Notes under the pieces: generated by a model
Told to the model about the DNA's origin: nothing
Seen by the model: the letters and a program-made list of their open reading frames with translations, nothing else
The model's database searches: none
In this document: positions 21,804-30,727 of the stretch, in pieces
Layout: every line of letters starts with the position of its first letter
Position numbering within the stretch: position 1 is the stretch's first letter
Position numbers and translations under genes: made by a program
Origin: Candidatus Roizmanbacteria bacterium
GTDB taxonomy: Bacteria > Patescibacteriota > Microgenomatia > UBA1406 > GWC2-37-13
Length of the DNA: 64,000 nt
Direction of reading: 5' to 3'
NCBI GenBank assembly: GCA_016214055.1
Contig: JACRPE010000025.1
Location: 1-64,000 of the forward strand

Positions 21804-24158
21804 TTATAGGCGAGAGCGCTGTGATATTTCGGCCTCGACAAGTTCTTTCGGGCGGCCATATTTGAGGCGGGAAAGCTGGATGATGGCCTGAGCAATTTTT
21901 TCGTTGGCCAAGCCTTTCAACTTACTCATATCTTTTGTCATATCAACTGAAAAAGGAGGAACCGGCTCGTTGCGCACAATGGTCTTCATATAAGAATGAA
22001 AGCGCTCAATATTGATAAGGTCAGATTCACCAAAAATAGGCTGAAATTCGCGCTGTATATAGGAGGCGTCCGTTACCCCGACGCGGAAAGAGATAAGGGT
22101 TCCCACATTGCCGAAGACAGCATTTTTAACCTCTTCATCCATTTGTCCGATGAATTGATTGGCGACGGTTAAGGCAAGATGGTATTTCCGCGCCTCAGAC
22201 AGAATAACGGCAAAGTCAGGGGTGGCAAAGTTTTGAAACTCGTCTACATACAGATAAAAATCTTTTCGTTTGTCCTCAGTCACTTCAGCACGGCTCATGG
22301 CCGCCATAAGAATTTTCGGAATAATAACAAGACCTAAAAAGCTTGAGTTCTCCTCACCGAGGCGGCCCTTTGAAAGATTAATAAGAAGAATCTTTCCCTC
22401 ATCCATTACTTTTCTAAAATCAAAAGCTGAGACAGATTGACCGATGATGTTTCTCATGGTTTTGTTTGTCACGAAGCGGCCGAACTTGGAGACGATATAG
22501 TCAAGAACCTCTGATTTATGAAAGTCGGAGGTTTGGGCAATCTGATCAGTCCAGTAGCGGCGGACAATGGGGTCGGATACTTTGGGAAGAAGCTCCTGAA
22601 CATATTTCGGGTCGGTTAAGATGCGCACAATTTCAATAAATGTTGCGCCGGGTTCACACATGATAGTAAGCATCGCATTTCGCACCGCATGTTCAAAGCG
22701 GGGACCGATGATGCCGGTGCGTTGCGGATCATACAACTTATACATCAGATTGATAATTGCGGAAGTAATGAAATGTTTTTCCTGTTCCGTCTTTGCCTCC
22801 AGAAGATTGAGGCCCATGGGGCGCTCATCATCTGAGGGGTCAAAATGAATTACGTCCTCAGCCCGCTCAGGGGGAAGATAGCGAAGTGTGTCTTCAATCA
22901 AATCTCCATGGGGATCGATTACACAAACTCCATGGCCGTCTTTTATATCCTGTTTAATCATCTCCTTCAATAATTCTGATTTTCCCACACCCGTTTTCCC
23001 AATGATATAGGTGTGTCGCATGCGGTCGGCGGGGGCGATTGCAATGGGTCTCTTTACACCGCGATAGTACCCAAAGCCCATGAAGGTTCCCCCATCTTTG
23101 GGGACATCGGCGGCGACCGGTGCCGACTTGGCTTTAAGCCATTGAATATGAGGGGTTTCAATCGTTTTATTAGGAAAGTGAAACAATGTTGCCAGCTCAT
23201 CAGTTGAAAAAATCGAAACGGACTTGAAAAAGGAAGGCTCAACGACAGGGAAAAATTTATAAATAAAATTAATCATAAAAGCCCCCTTAAACCAAATACG
23301 GGGTTTTTTAAAAGAGTTTAAATCTGAGTTAAACTGGGAAAATGCAGAGGAAATATTTCTCGCATGCACCCCCGCCATGTCTTTTGTTTTTGCGGAGACC
23401 ACATAACGAATGGTTGTCTCAAAACCCGGATGAGAACATTTATCATCAATCTTTTCCAACATTTTCGGGTCGGTTTTAAAAGTGGCCTTTTCCGGGTTTG
23501 CTTCACTTTTTTTTGTTGAGGCAACGTAGGATTTCCCCATCTTTTTCCAGGTTGGTTTAGCGGGGCGGATGAGAAACTGTACAATAGCACCTTCCCCCTC
23601 ACCTATTTTTGAAAGAGCAGAGGTGAGAGCCGCCAGGGGATCGGTCGGCAAATCTTTATAGGTTCTGATCGGCATATAGGGAAAATCCTTTTGGACGAGG
23701 GCGCCATAGGCGACTTTTCCATCTTCGGAAAAAATATTCGGTTCATCCACCCTCATAATATCGGCCTGCGGGTAATATCCGTAAATGGTTTTTTCGATAA
23801 GGTCAATAATTTTTGACGGGATCGATACATAAAAACGGATATCGGCATTTCGTCCTATTATTTCAAACGCAACAACATCGTCAACATCCAAGAAAGAAAA
23901 GAACCCGCCCTTTTTTAACGTGGTGAGCGCGGCAAACATTTGCTCCGCCGCGTCAATCTTTATTTCATTGTCCTTTTGCAACTTAACCTCAAGGGTTATC
24001 ATCTCAAGTGAAGCCTTTTCTCTTTTTTTTAAACGGAGAAAGACAGAGAGAAGGTACACAAAAAGCCACGTGAGGACGCCCGCGAAAAGCACCGCCACAA
24101 GGGCAAGGCCGAAGGTAATGGATCGGTCAATAAGTGGTTGTATGATGGCTTGGTCCAT
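21804..24158 (-). CDS. HerA/VirD4-like type IV secretion ATPase
   Basis: The start at 24158 (MDQAIIQPLIDRSITFGL) gives 784 residues. An N-terminal membrane helix (FGLALVAVLFAGVLTWLFVYLLSVF) precedes a long domain and then a RecA-type ATPase: Walker A HTYIIGKTGVGKSELL, CVIDPHGD, LLINLSKGRLGEENSSFLG and Walker B DFYLYVDEFQNFATPDF. This matches the CPR family annotated as a type IV secretion DNA-binding protein or DUF87-like ATPase. It could pump DNA or drive a pilus. The T4SS_pilin genes at 9.8-10.6 kb are plausible partners, but not linked in an operon. Confidence 0.88.
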   Translation of the reverse strand: MDQAIIQPLIDRSITFGLALVAVLFAGVLTWLFVYLLSVFLRLKKREKASLEMITLEVKLQKDNEIKIDAAEQMFAALTTLKKGGFFSFLDVDDVVAFEIIGRNADIRFYVSIPSKIIDLIEKTIYGYYPQADIMRVDEPNIFSEDGKVAYGALVQKDFPYMPIRTYKDLPTDPLAALTSALSKIGEGEGAIVQFLIRPAKPTWKKMGKSYVASTKKSEANPEKATFKTDPKMLEKIDDKCSHPGFETTIRYVVSAKTKDMAGVHARNISSAFSQFNSDLNSFKKPRIWFKGAFMINFIYKFFPVVEPSFFKSVSIFSTDELATLFHFPNKTIETPHIQWLKAKSAPVAADVPKDGGTFMGFGYYRGVKRPIAIAPADRMRHTYIIGKTGVGKSELLKEMIKQDIKDGHGVCVIDPHGDLIEDTLRYLPPERAEDVIHFDPSDDERPMGLNLLEAKTEQEKHFITSAIINLMYKLYDPQRTGIIGPRFEHAVRNAMLTIMCEPGATFIEIVRILTDPKYVQELLPKVSDPIVRRYWTDQIAQTSDFHKSEVLDYIVSKFGRFVTNKTMRNIIGQSVSAFDFRKVMDEGKILLINLSKGRLGEENSSFLGLVIIPKILMAAMSRAEVTEDKRKDFYLYVDEFQNFATPDFAVILSEARKYHLALTVANQFIGQMDEEVKNAVFGNVGTLISFRVGVTDASYIQREFQPIFGESDLINIERFHSYMKTIVRNEPVPPFSVDMTKDMSKLKGLANEKIAQAIIQLSRLKYGRPKELVEAEISQRSRL

Positions 24159-24200
24159 AAAAAAAGTATATAATAATAACACGTTTTAATCGAGCCTAAA

Positions 24201-24638
24201 ATGACACCGCAAAAACCTGAAACTAAAAAAACAAATCCGGCGACACCATTTCTTTATGGAGTCTTTATTGTCTTTTTTGTTTTTATCATGATAAATCTCG
24301 TGGCGTCACAGAACATTTCCCCCCTCTATTTCCAAATGATTAACGATGAGAAACGGGCGGCTGCAACCTATCTCACCGACATCCGCAAGCTCCCCCTCTT
24401 TTCCTCGGAGCTATTGCGCTATAAGAATAATTACGGACAAGAGGTTGAAAGGGAAGTTTTCAAAATTGAGGAGGCCCGAAGAAAAAACATTACCAAACTT
24501 GAGAGGGCGCTTAAAGACAATCCTTCGTCCCGCGACCTACTTTACAATCTTTCGATTTTGTATCGTGAAGCGGGTGATGATATAAAAGCAGGGGAATATC
24601 TCAAATTGGCAAAAGAAATCGACCCGAATATTAAATAA
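24201..24638 (+). CDS. TPR-like protein with N-terminal membrane anchor
   Basis: The 145-residue protein has one membrane helix (FLYGVFIVFFVFIMINLVA, about 18-36), a helical middle and a C-terminal TPR-like unit: LERALKDNPSSRDLLYNLSILYREAGDDIKAGEYLKLAKEIDPN. One or two repeats are visible, which suggests a partner-binding role at the membrane surface. The gene is divergent from the HerA/VirD4-like ATPase gene (42-base gap). Confidence 0.72.
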   Translation: MTPQKPETKKTNPATPFLYGVFIVFFVFIMINLVASQNISPLYFQMINDEKRAAATYLTDIRKLPLFSSELLRYKNNYGQEVEREVFKIEEARRKNITKLERALKDNPSSRDLLYNLSILYREAGDDIKAGEYLKLAKEIDPNIK

Positions 24639-24650
24639 TTTCATTCATCT

Positions 24651-24950
24651 ATGTTAAAACAAGCCCACATTTACATAAAAGGCGACGTCATCGGTGTCGG
24701 GTTTCGGGCATGGACGAAAATCCAAACAAAAACGATTAAGGTAACCGGGTGGGTGAGAAATAATTTCGAAAACGAACATGTGTTCGGGAAAGGCGGAGGG
24801 GTTGAGGCTTTGTTTCAAGGTGAAACGAACGATATTGAAAAAATAATTGAGCTTATTAAAACCGGGCCGCCCGTTTCTCGCGTGGATGACGTTGAGGTCT
24901 ATTGGCAAGAGCCGAAGGAGGTGTTTGAGAGCTTCGAAATAAAAAAGTGA
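24651..24950 (+). CDS. acyP: Acylphosphatase
   Basis: A 99-residue protein with the acylphosphatase active site: GDVIGVGFRAWT holds the phosphate-binding loop and catalytic Arg, and VTGWVRNNFEN holds the catalytic Asn. The middle GGGVEALFQGETNDIEKIIELIKTGPP is the normal third block. It hydrolyses acyl phosphates. It starts 12 bases after the TPR-like gene and is probably translated from the same RNA. Confidence 0.92.
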   Translation: MLKQAHIYIKGDVIGVGFRAWTKIQTKTIKVTGWVRNNFENEHVFGKGGGVEALFQGETNDIEKIIELIKTGPPVSRVDDVEVYWQEPKEVFESFEIKK

Positions 24951-24971
24951 CAAAAACATTCTTCAATTATT

Positions 24972-25000
24972 TGTCATCCTGAGCGAAGTCGAAGGATCTA
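24972..25000. repeat. GTCATCCTGAGCGAAGTCGAAGGATC repeat
   Basis: The stretch reads GTCATCCTGAGCGAAGTC then GAAGGATC, with an inverted arm ATCCT/AGGAT. It is a short interspersed sequence that I recall as widespread in CPR genomes; a related element is at 25319-25385. It precedes the tRNA-Ala promoter. Confidence 0.55.
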
Positions 25001-25020
25001 TTGATATAATACATAGTAGC

Positions 25021-25091
25021 GGGCCTATAGTTTAACGGTAAAACGAGCGCATGGCATGCGCTAGGTCGGGGTTCAATTCCCCGTAGGTCCA
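25021..25091 (+). tRNA. tRNA-Ala(GGC)
   Basis: Acceptor GGGCCTA/TAGGTCC includes the G3.U70 wobble, the identity mark for alanine. D stem GTTT/AAAC, anticodon stem AGCGC/GCGCT with loop ATGGCAT (anticodon GGC), T arm CGGGG-TTCAATT-CCCCG, discriminator A, no CCA. A TATAAT box lies at 25005-25010, 10 bases upstream. Confidence 0.92.
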
Positions 25092-25100
25092 CACCCTTTC

Positions 25101-26267
25101 TTACCCCACAAAATATCCCTGAATGAAAAACCCCAAAAGAACTACATGAAGAATAAAAAACAATAAAGCGATAAATACTTTTAAATATTTATTATTTAAC
25201 TCTCCCAAGAATAAAAAGAAGGAAATAGACATGAGGGAGTAGCGGGGGATTGAGGAGAAGGTGCCGGTTAGGGTGGGAAGAAGAATATTTATTAGAGAGA
25301 ATAAACCAAGACCTACTCTGTCATGCCGAACTTGTTTCGGCATCTTTTTATTTTTGAATAGATCCTGAAATAAATTCAGGATGACGATGAAAAAAACAAA
25401 AGAAAAAATAAAGAATTCAACAAGGGAAACAAAGTACTGGAAGTTCCAATTTGCAGTAAAGAATATTTTCAGATATCTAAAATAAACCTGGGGTAATAGG
25501 ATTAAGTTAGTTGATCTGTTTGCCCCAAACACAGGTTGGACGTGAAAGAAAAAGAAAGGATCTCCAACCGTTTTCCAGAGATATAAACAATATATTCCAA
25601 ACCCGATAAAAGGGGAAAGGATTACTAAATTTTTAATTTTCAATTTAAAATTTTTAATCAATTTTAAATCTACAAAATGAAATAAAAAGGGAATAAACAA
25701 GAATATTCCCATCAGTCTAGTTGCGGAAGAAAGGGCGGCAAACAATGCGGCGAGCCAGTAATTTTTCTTCTTTAAAAAATACAAGGAGCCGATGCAGAGA
25801 AAGAAAAAAAGTCCTTCGGTATAGACGGCGCCGAAGAAAAAAGAGGTGGGGAAGAGGAGAAGAAAAAAAATTGTCCATTTATTCGCGCCACCTATCAACA
25901 TTGCTATGTATTTTTTAAATAAAAGTAATCCAAAGAAAAAAAACACATTTGAAACAAGGACCGCGGACAGCATATCATTATGTGCGCGCACTGCATTTGG
26001 GGTTGGAAATAATAACGCAACCGCCTTTACCAACAAAAAATAAAGAGGGAAATAGGCTTGGGTGTAAGTGTTGTATCCTTCACGGACAAGGGTGAGATAT
26101 TGCGCCCCGTCAAAGTTGGCAAAAGAGGAAATAAAGGAGGGGAGCCCATACTCTTTAAATATTTCTCCATAAGGAAAAAAACCAAGGTAGGGGATAAAGC
26201 GGGGAGTTAAAAAGGCGATGAAGAAGTCAAACAACCTCCAAGCAAGAAATATCAAAAAGATAGACAT
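25101..26267 (-). CDS. PIG-V/Gpi18-like membrane mannosyltransferase
   Basis: A 388-residue polytopic protein with GT-C features as in PIG-V-like mannosyltransferases: the luminal/extracellular loop ANFDGAQYLTLVREGYNTYTQAYFPLYFLLVKAV, then LLLFPTSFFFGAVYTEGLFFFL and LSSATRLMGIFLFIP. The Asp in FDGxQY is the usual catalytic position. It would use a polyprenyl-phosphate sugar on the outer face; the GT2 enzyme at 8766-9695 makes such donors. About residues 295-318 the sequence ILNLFQDLFKNKKMPKQVRHD is encoded by the inserted repeat at 25319-25385 and does not look like membrane sequence. Confidence 0.82.
   Translation of the reverse strand: MSIFLIFLAWRLFDFFIAFLTPRFIPYLGFFPYGEIFKEYGLPSFISSFANFDGAQYLTLVREGYNTYTQAYFPLYFLLVKAVALLFPTPNAVRAHNDMLSAVLVSNVFFFFGLLLFKKYIAMLIGGANKWTIFFLLLFPTSFFFGAVYTEGLFFFLCIGSLYFLKKKNYWLAALFAALSSATRLMGIFLFIPFLFHFVDLKLIKNFKLKIKNLVILSPFIGFGIYCLYLWKTVGDPFFFFHVQPVFGANRSTNLILLPQVYFRYLKIFFTANWNFQYFVSLVEFFIFSFVFFIVILNLFQDLFKNKKMPKQVRHDRVGLGLFSLINILLPTLTGTFSSIPRYSLMSISFFLFLGELNNKYLKVFIALLFFILHVVLLGFFIQGYFVG
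25319..25385. repeat. Interspersed repeat inserted in frame in the mannosyltransferase gene
   Basis: The block reads CTGTCATGCCGAACTTG, then TTTCGGCATC, then GATCCTGAAATAAATTCAGG and ATGAC. It holds two inverted-arm pairs, TGCCGAA/TTCGGCA and ATCCTGAA/TTCAGGAT. On the minus strand it encodes NLFQDLFKN and MPKQVRHD without breaking the frame. Confidence 0.75.
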
Positions 26268-26290
26268 ATTCTTATTGTATCATGGCCGGC

Positions 26291-27808
26291 CTATTCCCAT
26301 TCCATTGTGGCAGGTGGTTTGGTCGTGATGTCGTACACGACGCGTGATACACCGGGTACTTCATTCACGATTCTCGTTGAAATTCGCTGTAATAAGGAGT
26401 AAGGAAGGTCTACCCAGTCCGCAGACATTCTGTCCTTTGATGATACGACACGGAGGGCAACTACATCACCAAAAAATCTTCCGTCCCCCTTCACCGCCGT
26501 ACTCTGAGAGTTCGTGAGAATGGTCCAACACTGAAAGACCTTTTCATACCATCCGGATTTTTTCATTTCATCAACTAAAACCTCATCGGCCAATACTTGT
26601 TTTTCAAGTTTCTCTTTAGTTACCTCCCCCAGTATCCGCACCGCGTGGCCCGGGCCGGGAAAGGGTTGCTGGCGCACGACTTCTTTTGGCAAACCAAGCA
26701 TAATCCCTATTTGTCTCACCTGATCGGTATAAAAATATTTCATGGGTTCAAGAAGAGTTAGCTTCATATCCTTTGGTAAACCCCCTACATTGTGATGACT
26801 TTTGATATGTGCCGAATTTTTTGTACCCTTTGAATGAATAAAATCAGCATACGTTGTTCCCTGCATTAAGAATTTTGCGCGGGGGTGTTTCTTCAATTCA
26901 TTTTCAAAAAGTTTTATATACAAACCCCCAATTGCTTTTCGTTTCAGTTCGGGGTCTACTACGCCCTTAAGCACCGAAAGAAACTCATTTTTTGCCTCAA
27001 TAATAGTAACTTTTAATCCAAGAATTTTGGGGAATATGTTTTTTATCCGGTAAAGAACATCATTCCTCGCAAGACCGCTGTCGACATAAAAGGGGATAAA
27101 TTGTTTGCCGATTGCACGGGCAACCAGGGTGCCCGCAACGACACTGTCTGTCCCTCCTGAAAATGCGCCTATGACAAAATTATCTCCCACCTTTTCTTTG
27201 ATTTGAGAAATCATTTCATCGATGTTTATTTTCTTAGGTTTGAGGGGAATCTTGCATATACGAGATACAAAATTTTCAAACAGAAGAACGCCTTTTTTAG
27301 TGTGTGATGATTCGGGGTGAAACTGGACCCCATAAATGGGTTTTGTTTTGTGTTTTGCGGCGGCAAATATAACTGTCTCTGTCGAGGCAAGAGCGTCAAA
27401 CCCCTCCGGCATTTTCATCACTGAATCTCCGTGTGATTCCCACACAGTTGAGGCCTTAGGGAAGCCATAAAACAAATCTTCAAAATTGGTGACCGTCAGA
27501 TGTGCCGGGCCATATTCGCTTTTGACAAGGGTTACTTTTCCTCCCAAAAGATGCGATGTGAGTTGCCACCCATAACATATTCCCAGTATCGGGATACCTA
27601 GAGAAAAGATTTTTTTGTCGATAGTTGGAGCCCCTTTTTCATATACCGATTTTGGGCCGCCGGATAAAATGATTCCCTGCGGTTCTTCTTTGGTAATCGT
27701 TTTCAACACATCGCTTGGTTCGAGAATTTTATTCTCAATCCCCAAATCGGTAAGTCTCCGGCTTATGAGGTGGCATGTTTGTGAACCGAAGTCGATGATG
27801 TGTATCAT
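26291..27808 (-). CDS. guaA: GMP synthase (glutamine-hydrolysing)
   Basis: The 505-residue protein has an N-terminal class I glutaminase with IVLxGGPxS-like ILSGGPKSVYEKG, the nucleophile elbow GICYGWQ and the His-Glu motif VQFHPESSHT; then the ATP pyrophosphatase domain with the P-loop FSGGTDSVV, and the C-terminal dimer domain ending TTKPPATMEWE. It converts XMP to GMP using glutamine and ATP. guaB lies 11 bases upstream on the same strand, so the two make an IMP-to-GMP operon. Confidence 0.97.
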   Translation of the reverse strand: MIHIIDFGSQTCHLISRRLTDLGIENKILEPSDVLKTITKEEPQGIILSGGPKSVYEKGAPTIDKKIFSLGIPILGICYGWQLTSHLLGGKVTLVKSEYGPAHLTVTNFEDLFYGFPKASTVWESHGDSVMKMPEGFDALASTETVIFAAAKHKTKPIYGVQFHPESSHTKKGVLLFENFVSRICKIPLKPKKINIDEMISQIKEKVGDNFVIGAFSGGTDSVVAGTLVARAIGKQFIPFYVDSGLARNDVLYRIKNIFPKILGLKVTIIEAKNEFLSVLKGVVDPELKRKAIGGLYIKLFENELKKHPRAKFLMQGTTYADFIHSKGTKNSAHIKSHHNVGGLPKDMKLTLLEPMKYFYTDQVRQIGIMLGLPKEVVRQQPFPGPGHAVRILGEVTKEKLEKQVLADEVLVDEMKKSGWYEKVFQCWTILTNSQSTAVKGDGRFFGDVVALRVVSSKDRMSADWVDLPYSLLQRISTRIVNEVPGVSRVVYDITTKPPATMEWE

Positions 27809-27819
27809 AAGATTGATTA

Positions 27820-28968
27820 TTATTGATAATTTTTCCCCGGGTTGGTTACTAATATATCATGTGGGTGGCTTTCTTTCAGTGACGCTTGAGAAATGCGAAT
27901 AAATTGCGCTTTTTTATGTAATTGGCCAATGTGTTTACATCCTACATAATACATACCTGATTTTATTCCCCCAATTGCCTGTTCGAGAAGTTCAGACACG
28001 GTTCCCTTGACGGGAACTAACCCTTCAACACCCTCTGCAATTAGCACTCGATCCGAATAAGACTTGCCGTGATATTCATCTTCCGATTTAATTTTTGCAC
28101 CTTGTTGCATGGCGCCAACTGATCCCATACCGCGATATGTCTTGAACATATATTTTTCTTTTTCAATCTTTAGAATATCTTTAAAGCGATGAGGAACATA
28201 TTTTTTTTCAAGAAAAATTTTTTCTCCAGGGGATTCTTCACAAGAGGCAAAAAAACTCCCCATCATGATAGTTGATGCACCCGCGGCAAGAGCTTTTACG
28301 ATGTCGCCGGAATAAGTGATCCCCCCATCGGCGATGATGGGTATTTTATATTTTCTTGCAATGGGGGCAATTTCAAACAGAGCGGTGATTTGAGGAACAC
28401 CCATACCTGAAACAATACGCGTGGTACAAATAGCCCCAGGACCCATACCGACGCGTAACCCATCAGCCCCCGCCTTTATTAAAGCAAGTGCGGCCTCTTT
28501 TGTTGCAATATTACCCGCAATGACCTGCAGATGAGGATAATGATTTTTAACCTCCGACAGAGCAGAAAGAACCGATTTTGTATATCCATGAGCCGTATCA
28601 ATCACAACCACATCAACCCCGACCCTTATGAGGCGTTCGATCCGTTTCTCATACAGTTCCGCACCAATAGCGGCACCGACTAATAATTTTTCTTTTTTGA
28701 CTTTCAATACCTCCTTTGACTGGTCTTCAATGGTCAGATTGCGGTGTATAATACCAATTCCTCCGAGGCGCGCAAGAGCAATCGCAAGGGTACTTTCCGT
28801 AACTGTATCCATAGGAGACGAAACAAATGGAATAGAAAGTTTTATTTTTTTTGTGAGCTGTGTTTGAAGAAGAATTTCTTGTCTTTTGAAGTCGCTGTAT
28901 GCCGGGCGAAGAAGAAGATCGTCAAACGTCAATCCCTCAATAAACTTTGAAGAACTACTCCTATCCAT
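27820..28968 (-). CDS. guaB: IMP dehydrogenase without CBS domains
   Basis: The start at 28968 ([27 protein letters not shown]) is chosen because the family's conserved N-terminus begins there; a longer frame upstream is not conserved and overlaps a divergent gene. The catalytic barrel shows [20 protein letters not shown], the loop [19 protein letters not shown] with catalytic Cys, and IIADGGI. The Bateman (CBS) region usually between GGIGIIHRN and LLVGAAIG is missing: only about 20 residues join them. So the enzyme, about 382 residues, oxidises IMP to XMP without that regulatory module. Confidence 0.95.
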   Translation of the reverse strand: MDRSSSSKFIEGLTFDDLLLRPAYSDFKRQEILLQTQLTKKIKLSIPFVSSPMDTVTESTLAIALARLGGIGIIHRNLTIEDQSKEVLKVKKEKLLVGAAIGAELYEKRIERLIRVGVDVVVIDTAHGYTKSVLSALSEVKNHYPHLQVIAGNIATKEAALALIKAGADGLRVGMGPGAICTTRIVSGMGVPQITALFEIAPIARKYKIPIIADGGITYSGDIVKALAAGASTIMMGSFFASCEESPGEKIFLEKKYVPHRFKDILKIEKEKYMFKTYRGMGSVGAMQQGAKIKSEDEYHGKSYSDRVLIAEGVEGLVPVKGTVSELLEQAIGGIKSGMYYVGCKHIGQLHKKAQFIRISQASLKESHPHDILVTNPGKNYQ

Positions 28969-28973
28969 ATTCA

Positions 28974-29001
28974 ATTGTAACAGGTTGGTAAAAAAAGTCA
29001 A
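28974..29001 (-). promoter_or_regulatory. Promoter of guaB, near-leaderless
   Basis: On the minus strand TTGACT (28996-29001), 16 bases, TACAAT (28974-28979). Only 5 bases separate the -10 from the guaB ATG at 28968, so the transcript would begin at or by the start codon. Confidence 0.65.
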
Positions 29002-29040
29002 TTGGGGAATTAAGATAAAGTAGAACAGAGCATTATAGTA

Positions 29041-29049
29041 TGCTATAAT
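29041..29049 (+). promoter_or_regulatory. Extended -10 element of the deaminase gene
   Basis: TGCTATAAT matches the extended -10 (TGnTATAAT). The expected -35 position (29021-29026, TAGAAC) is weak, as is common for extended -10 promoters. ATG is at 29064. Confidence 0.6.
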
Positions 29050-29063
29050 TCGATAGACTATAT

Positions 29064-29960
29064 ATGAAAAATGAAGGTTTAAACTACGCAAAAATTGACG
29101 CATGCATGCAACAACGAGGATACTCTGGGGTAAATATTCAGGCAATTTTACCACCCAATCCCAACTTCGATAAAATTCCCAACAAAACAATAATAGTACC
29201 CTTTATTGAGGATAATCTCCCTAAAGTTGTAGAGATGATCAATACTGCAAAACCTTATTCATTTCAGGAATATCTTGGATATGCTATGGTCTGGGGTATG
29301 AGGGCTTTATCACAAGGCACATATGGTATTGGTGCTCTATATATATTGAATCATGAAGGACAGGAGTGGTTGATCGCGGGAAGAAATGGACTAGCAACAG
29401 ATATGGATACGAGTAAACACGCCGAAATGGATGCAATTGACGCTGTTGAGTCTATTGCAAGAGGAGAAGATACCTATAAAGATAGAGTCATTCTGAGAAG
29501 AAAAGCAAGAGATGATAATGATAGAAAAATGATTATGACGAGCCTTGATCCGTGCCCCATGTGCCGTGTAAGAATACATAATCACAACATTCCGTTAGTG
29601 GGAGTTGGAAACGAAGATACGTTTGCTGGATCTATGGTCGGAGCAAATGCAGATATGATGCCTCCATTATGGAAGATAATAATGGAGGCTCAGGGCACAC
29701 AAGTTACCTTAGCAAACGATAATCCCCAAAATTTAGCCTATATTGATCCACAGTATCTTCCTGTTGTGAAGCAGATGTTTGAATTAAACAGGGATGATAT
29801 TGATAGGGCACTTAAAGAAGGAGTACTGAGTAATATCTCAGACATAAAAACAATTGCACTAGGTCTCGTGAGAATGTTTGGAAGAAGATTCAATAATGAA
29901 GAAAAGATTTTTGATCCGGGAATAAAAGCAATTAGGGGCGCTAAGTCAATAAGCCTGTAA
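29064..29960 (+). CDS. Zinc-dependent nucleoside/base deaminase-like protein
   Basis: The 298-residue protein contains the cytidine deaminase-like zinc site: HAEMDAIDAVE (about residue 118, His and catalytic Glu) and DPCPMCRVRIHN (about 157, two Cys). The fold is extended on both sides: about 100 residues precede it and 120 follow, unlike the 150-residue family norm. The substrate could be a purine or pyrimidine base or nucleotide. It sits between guaB and a purine nucleoside phosphorylase, which supports a purine or salvage role. The last 20 bases overlap the convergent PNP gene end. Confidence 0.78.
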   Translation: MKNEGLNYAKIDACMQQRGYSGVNIQAILPPNPNFDKIPNKTIIVPFIEDNLPKVVEMINTAKPYSFQEYLGYAMVWGMRALSQGTYGIGALYILNHEGQEWLIAGRNGLATDMDTSKHAEMDAIDAVESIARGEDTYKDRVILRRKARDDNDRKMIMTSLDPCPMCRVRIHNHNIPLVGVGNEDTFAGSMVGANADMMPPLWKIIMEAQGTQVTLANDNPQNLAYIDPQYLPVVKQMFELNRDDIDRALKEGVLSNISDIKTIALGLVRMFGRRFNNEEKIFDPGIKAIRGAKSISL

Positions 29961-30714
29961 GCATCTTCACCATCTTTCCACTTGCTTTATTTGCCTCCGC
30001 AAGGACTTCCAAATGATCGTGTTTGACAAAGGCAAGGTTGGTAACAAAGGAGAGTCCGAGAATGTCAACCTTGAGTGAGCGGGCAACCAACACTTCCGGT
30101 ACGATGCTCATACCGACTACATCAGCTCCCAAAAACCGGAGCGCCATCTTGTCCGCAGGCGTCTCAAAATTCGGTCCGTGATAATATACATATGTTCCTT
30201 CATGAAAAGGAATTTTAAATTTAGTCGCGGTACTGACTGCTTTTTCTCGGAGTGCTTTGTCAAATACTTCGGATACGTCGATGAAGGTGGGGCCGAGAAG
30301 TGGGTTATCAAGTGCTAAAAAGAGAGTGATGACATCGGATAAGATGACAAAGTCACCTACTTTGAATTTTTCATTTAGGGCTCCACATGCGGCCGTGAGC
30401 ACAAGCTTTTTCATACCTGCTTTAGCAAATACTCGGATCGGTGTGGTTGCCTGGCGACTGGTATACCCCTCATAAGTGTGAAAGCGACCCGCCATAAATG
30501 CAACCCGTTTTCCTTTTATTTTTGCAATGACCAGTCTTCCCTCATGGCCCGGTACCGTTGCACTTACGCCAAAAAGCTCTTTATACCCTATTTCCTTTTC
30601 AATTTTTGCACCATCCAGTACCTTGCTCCAACCGGAACCCAAAACAACAAGAGTCTCAGGAAATTTTTTAATGTGTTTTACTACTATTTCAAAAGATTGT
30701 TGATCAGTGAACAT
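29941..30714 (-). CDS. punA: Purine-nucleoside phosphorylase (trimeric type)
   Basis: The 257-residue protein follows the trimeric PNP/MTAP family: LVVLGSGWSKVLDG (phosphate site), VPGHEGRLVIAKIKGKRVAFMAGRFHTYEGY, VLTAACGALNEKFKVGDFVILSDVI, GPNFETPADKMALRFLGADVVGMSIVPEVLVARSL and VTNLA. It splits inosine or guanosine with phosphate into base and ribose-1-phosphate. It lies 13 bases downstream of a phosphoribosyltransferase gene, so base release and base rescue are paired. Confidence 0.93.
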   Translation of the reverse strand: MFTDQQSFEIVVKHIKKFPETLVVLGSGWSKVLDGAKIEKEIGYKELFGVSATVPGHEGRLVIAKIKGKRVAFMAGRFHTYEGYTSRQATTPIRVFAKAGMKKLVLTAACGALNEKFKVGDFVILSDVITLFLALDNPLLGPTFIDVSEVFDKALREKAVSTATKFKIPFHEGTYVYYHGPNFETPADKMALRFLGADVVGMSIVPEVLVARSLKVDILGLSFVTNLAFVKHDHLEVLAEANKASGKMVKMLTGLLT

Positions 30715-30727
30715 AAGATAAATAAAA

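Noticed and set aside
28969-29190. Extended N-terminus of IMP dehydrogenase (74 extra residues)
   Set aside because: It is not family-like, overlaps the divergent deaminase gene and lies upstream of the guaB promoter.
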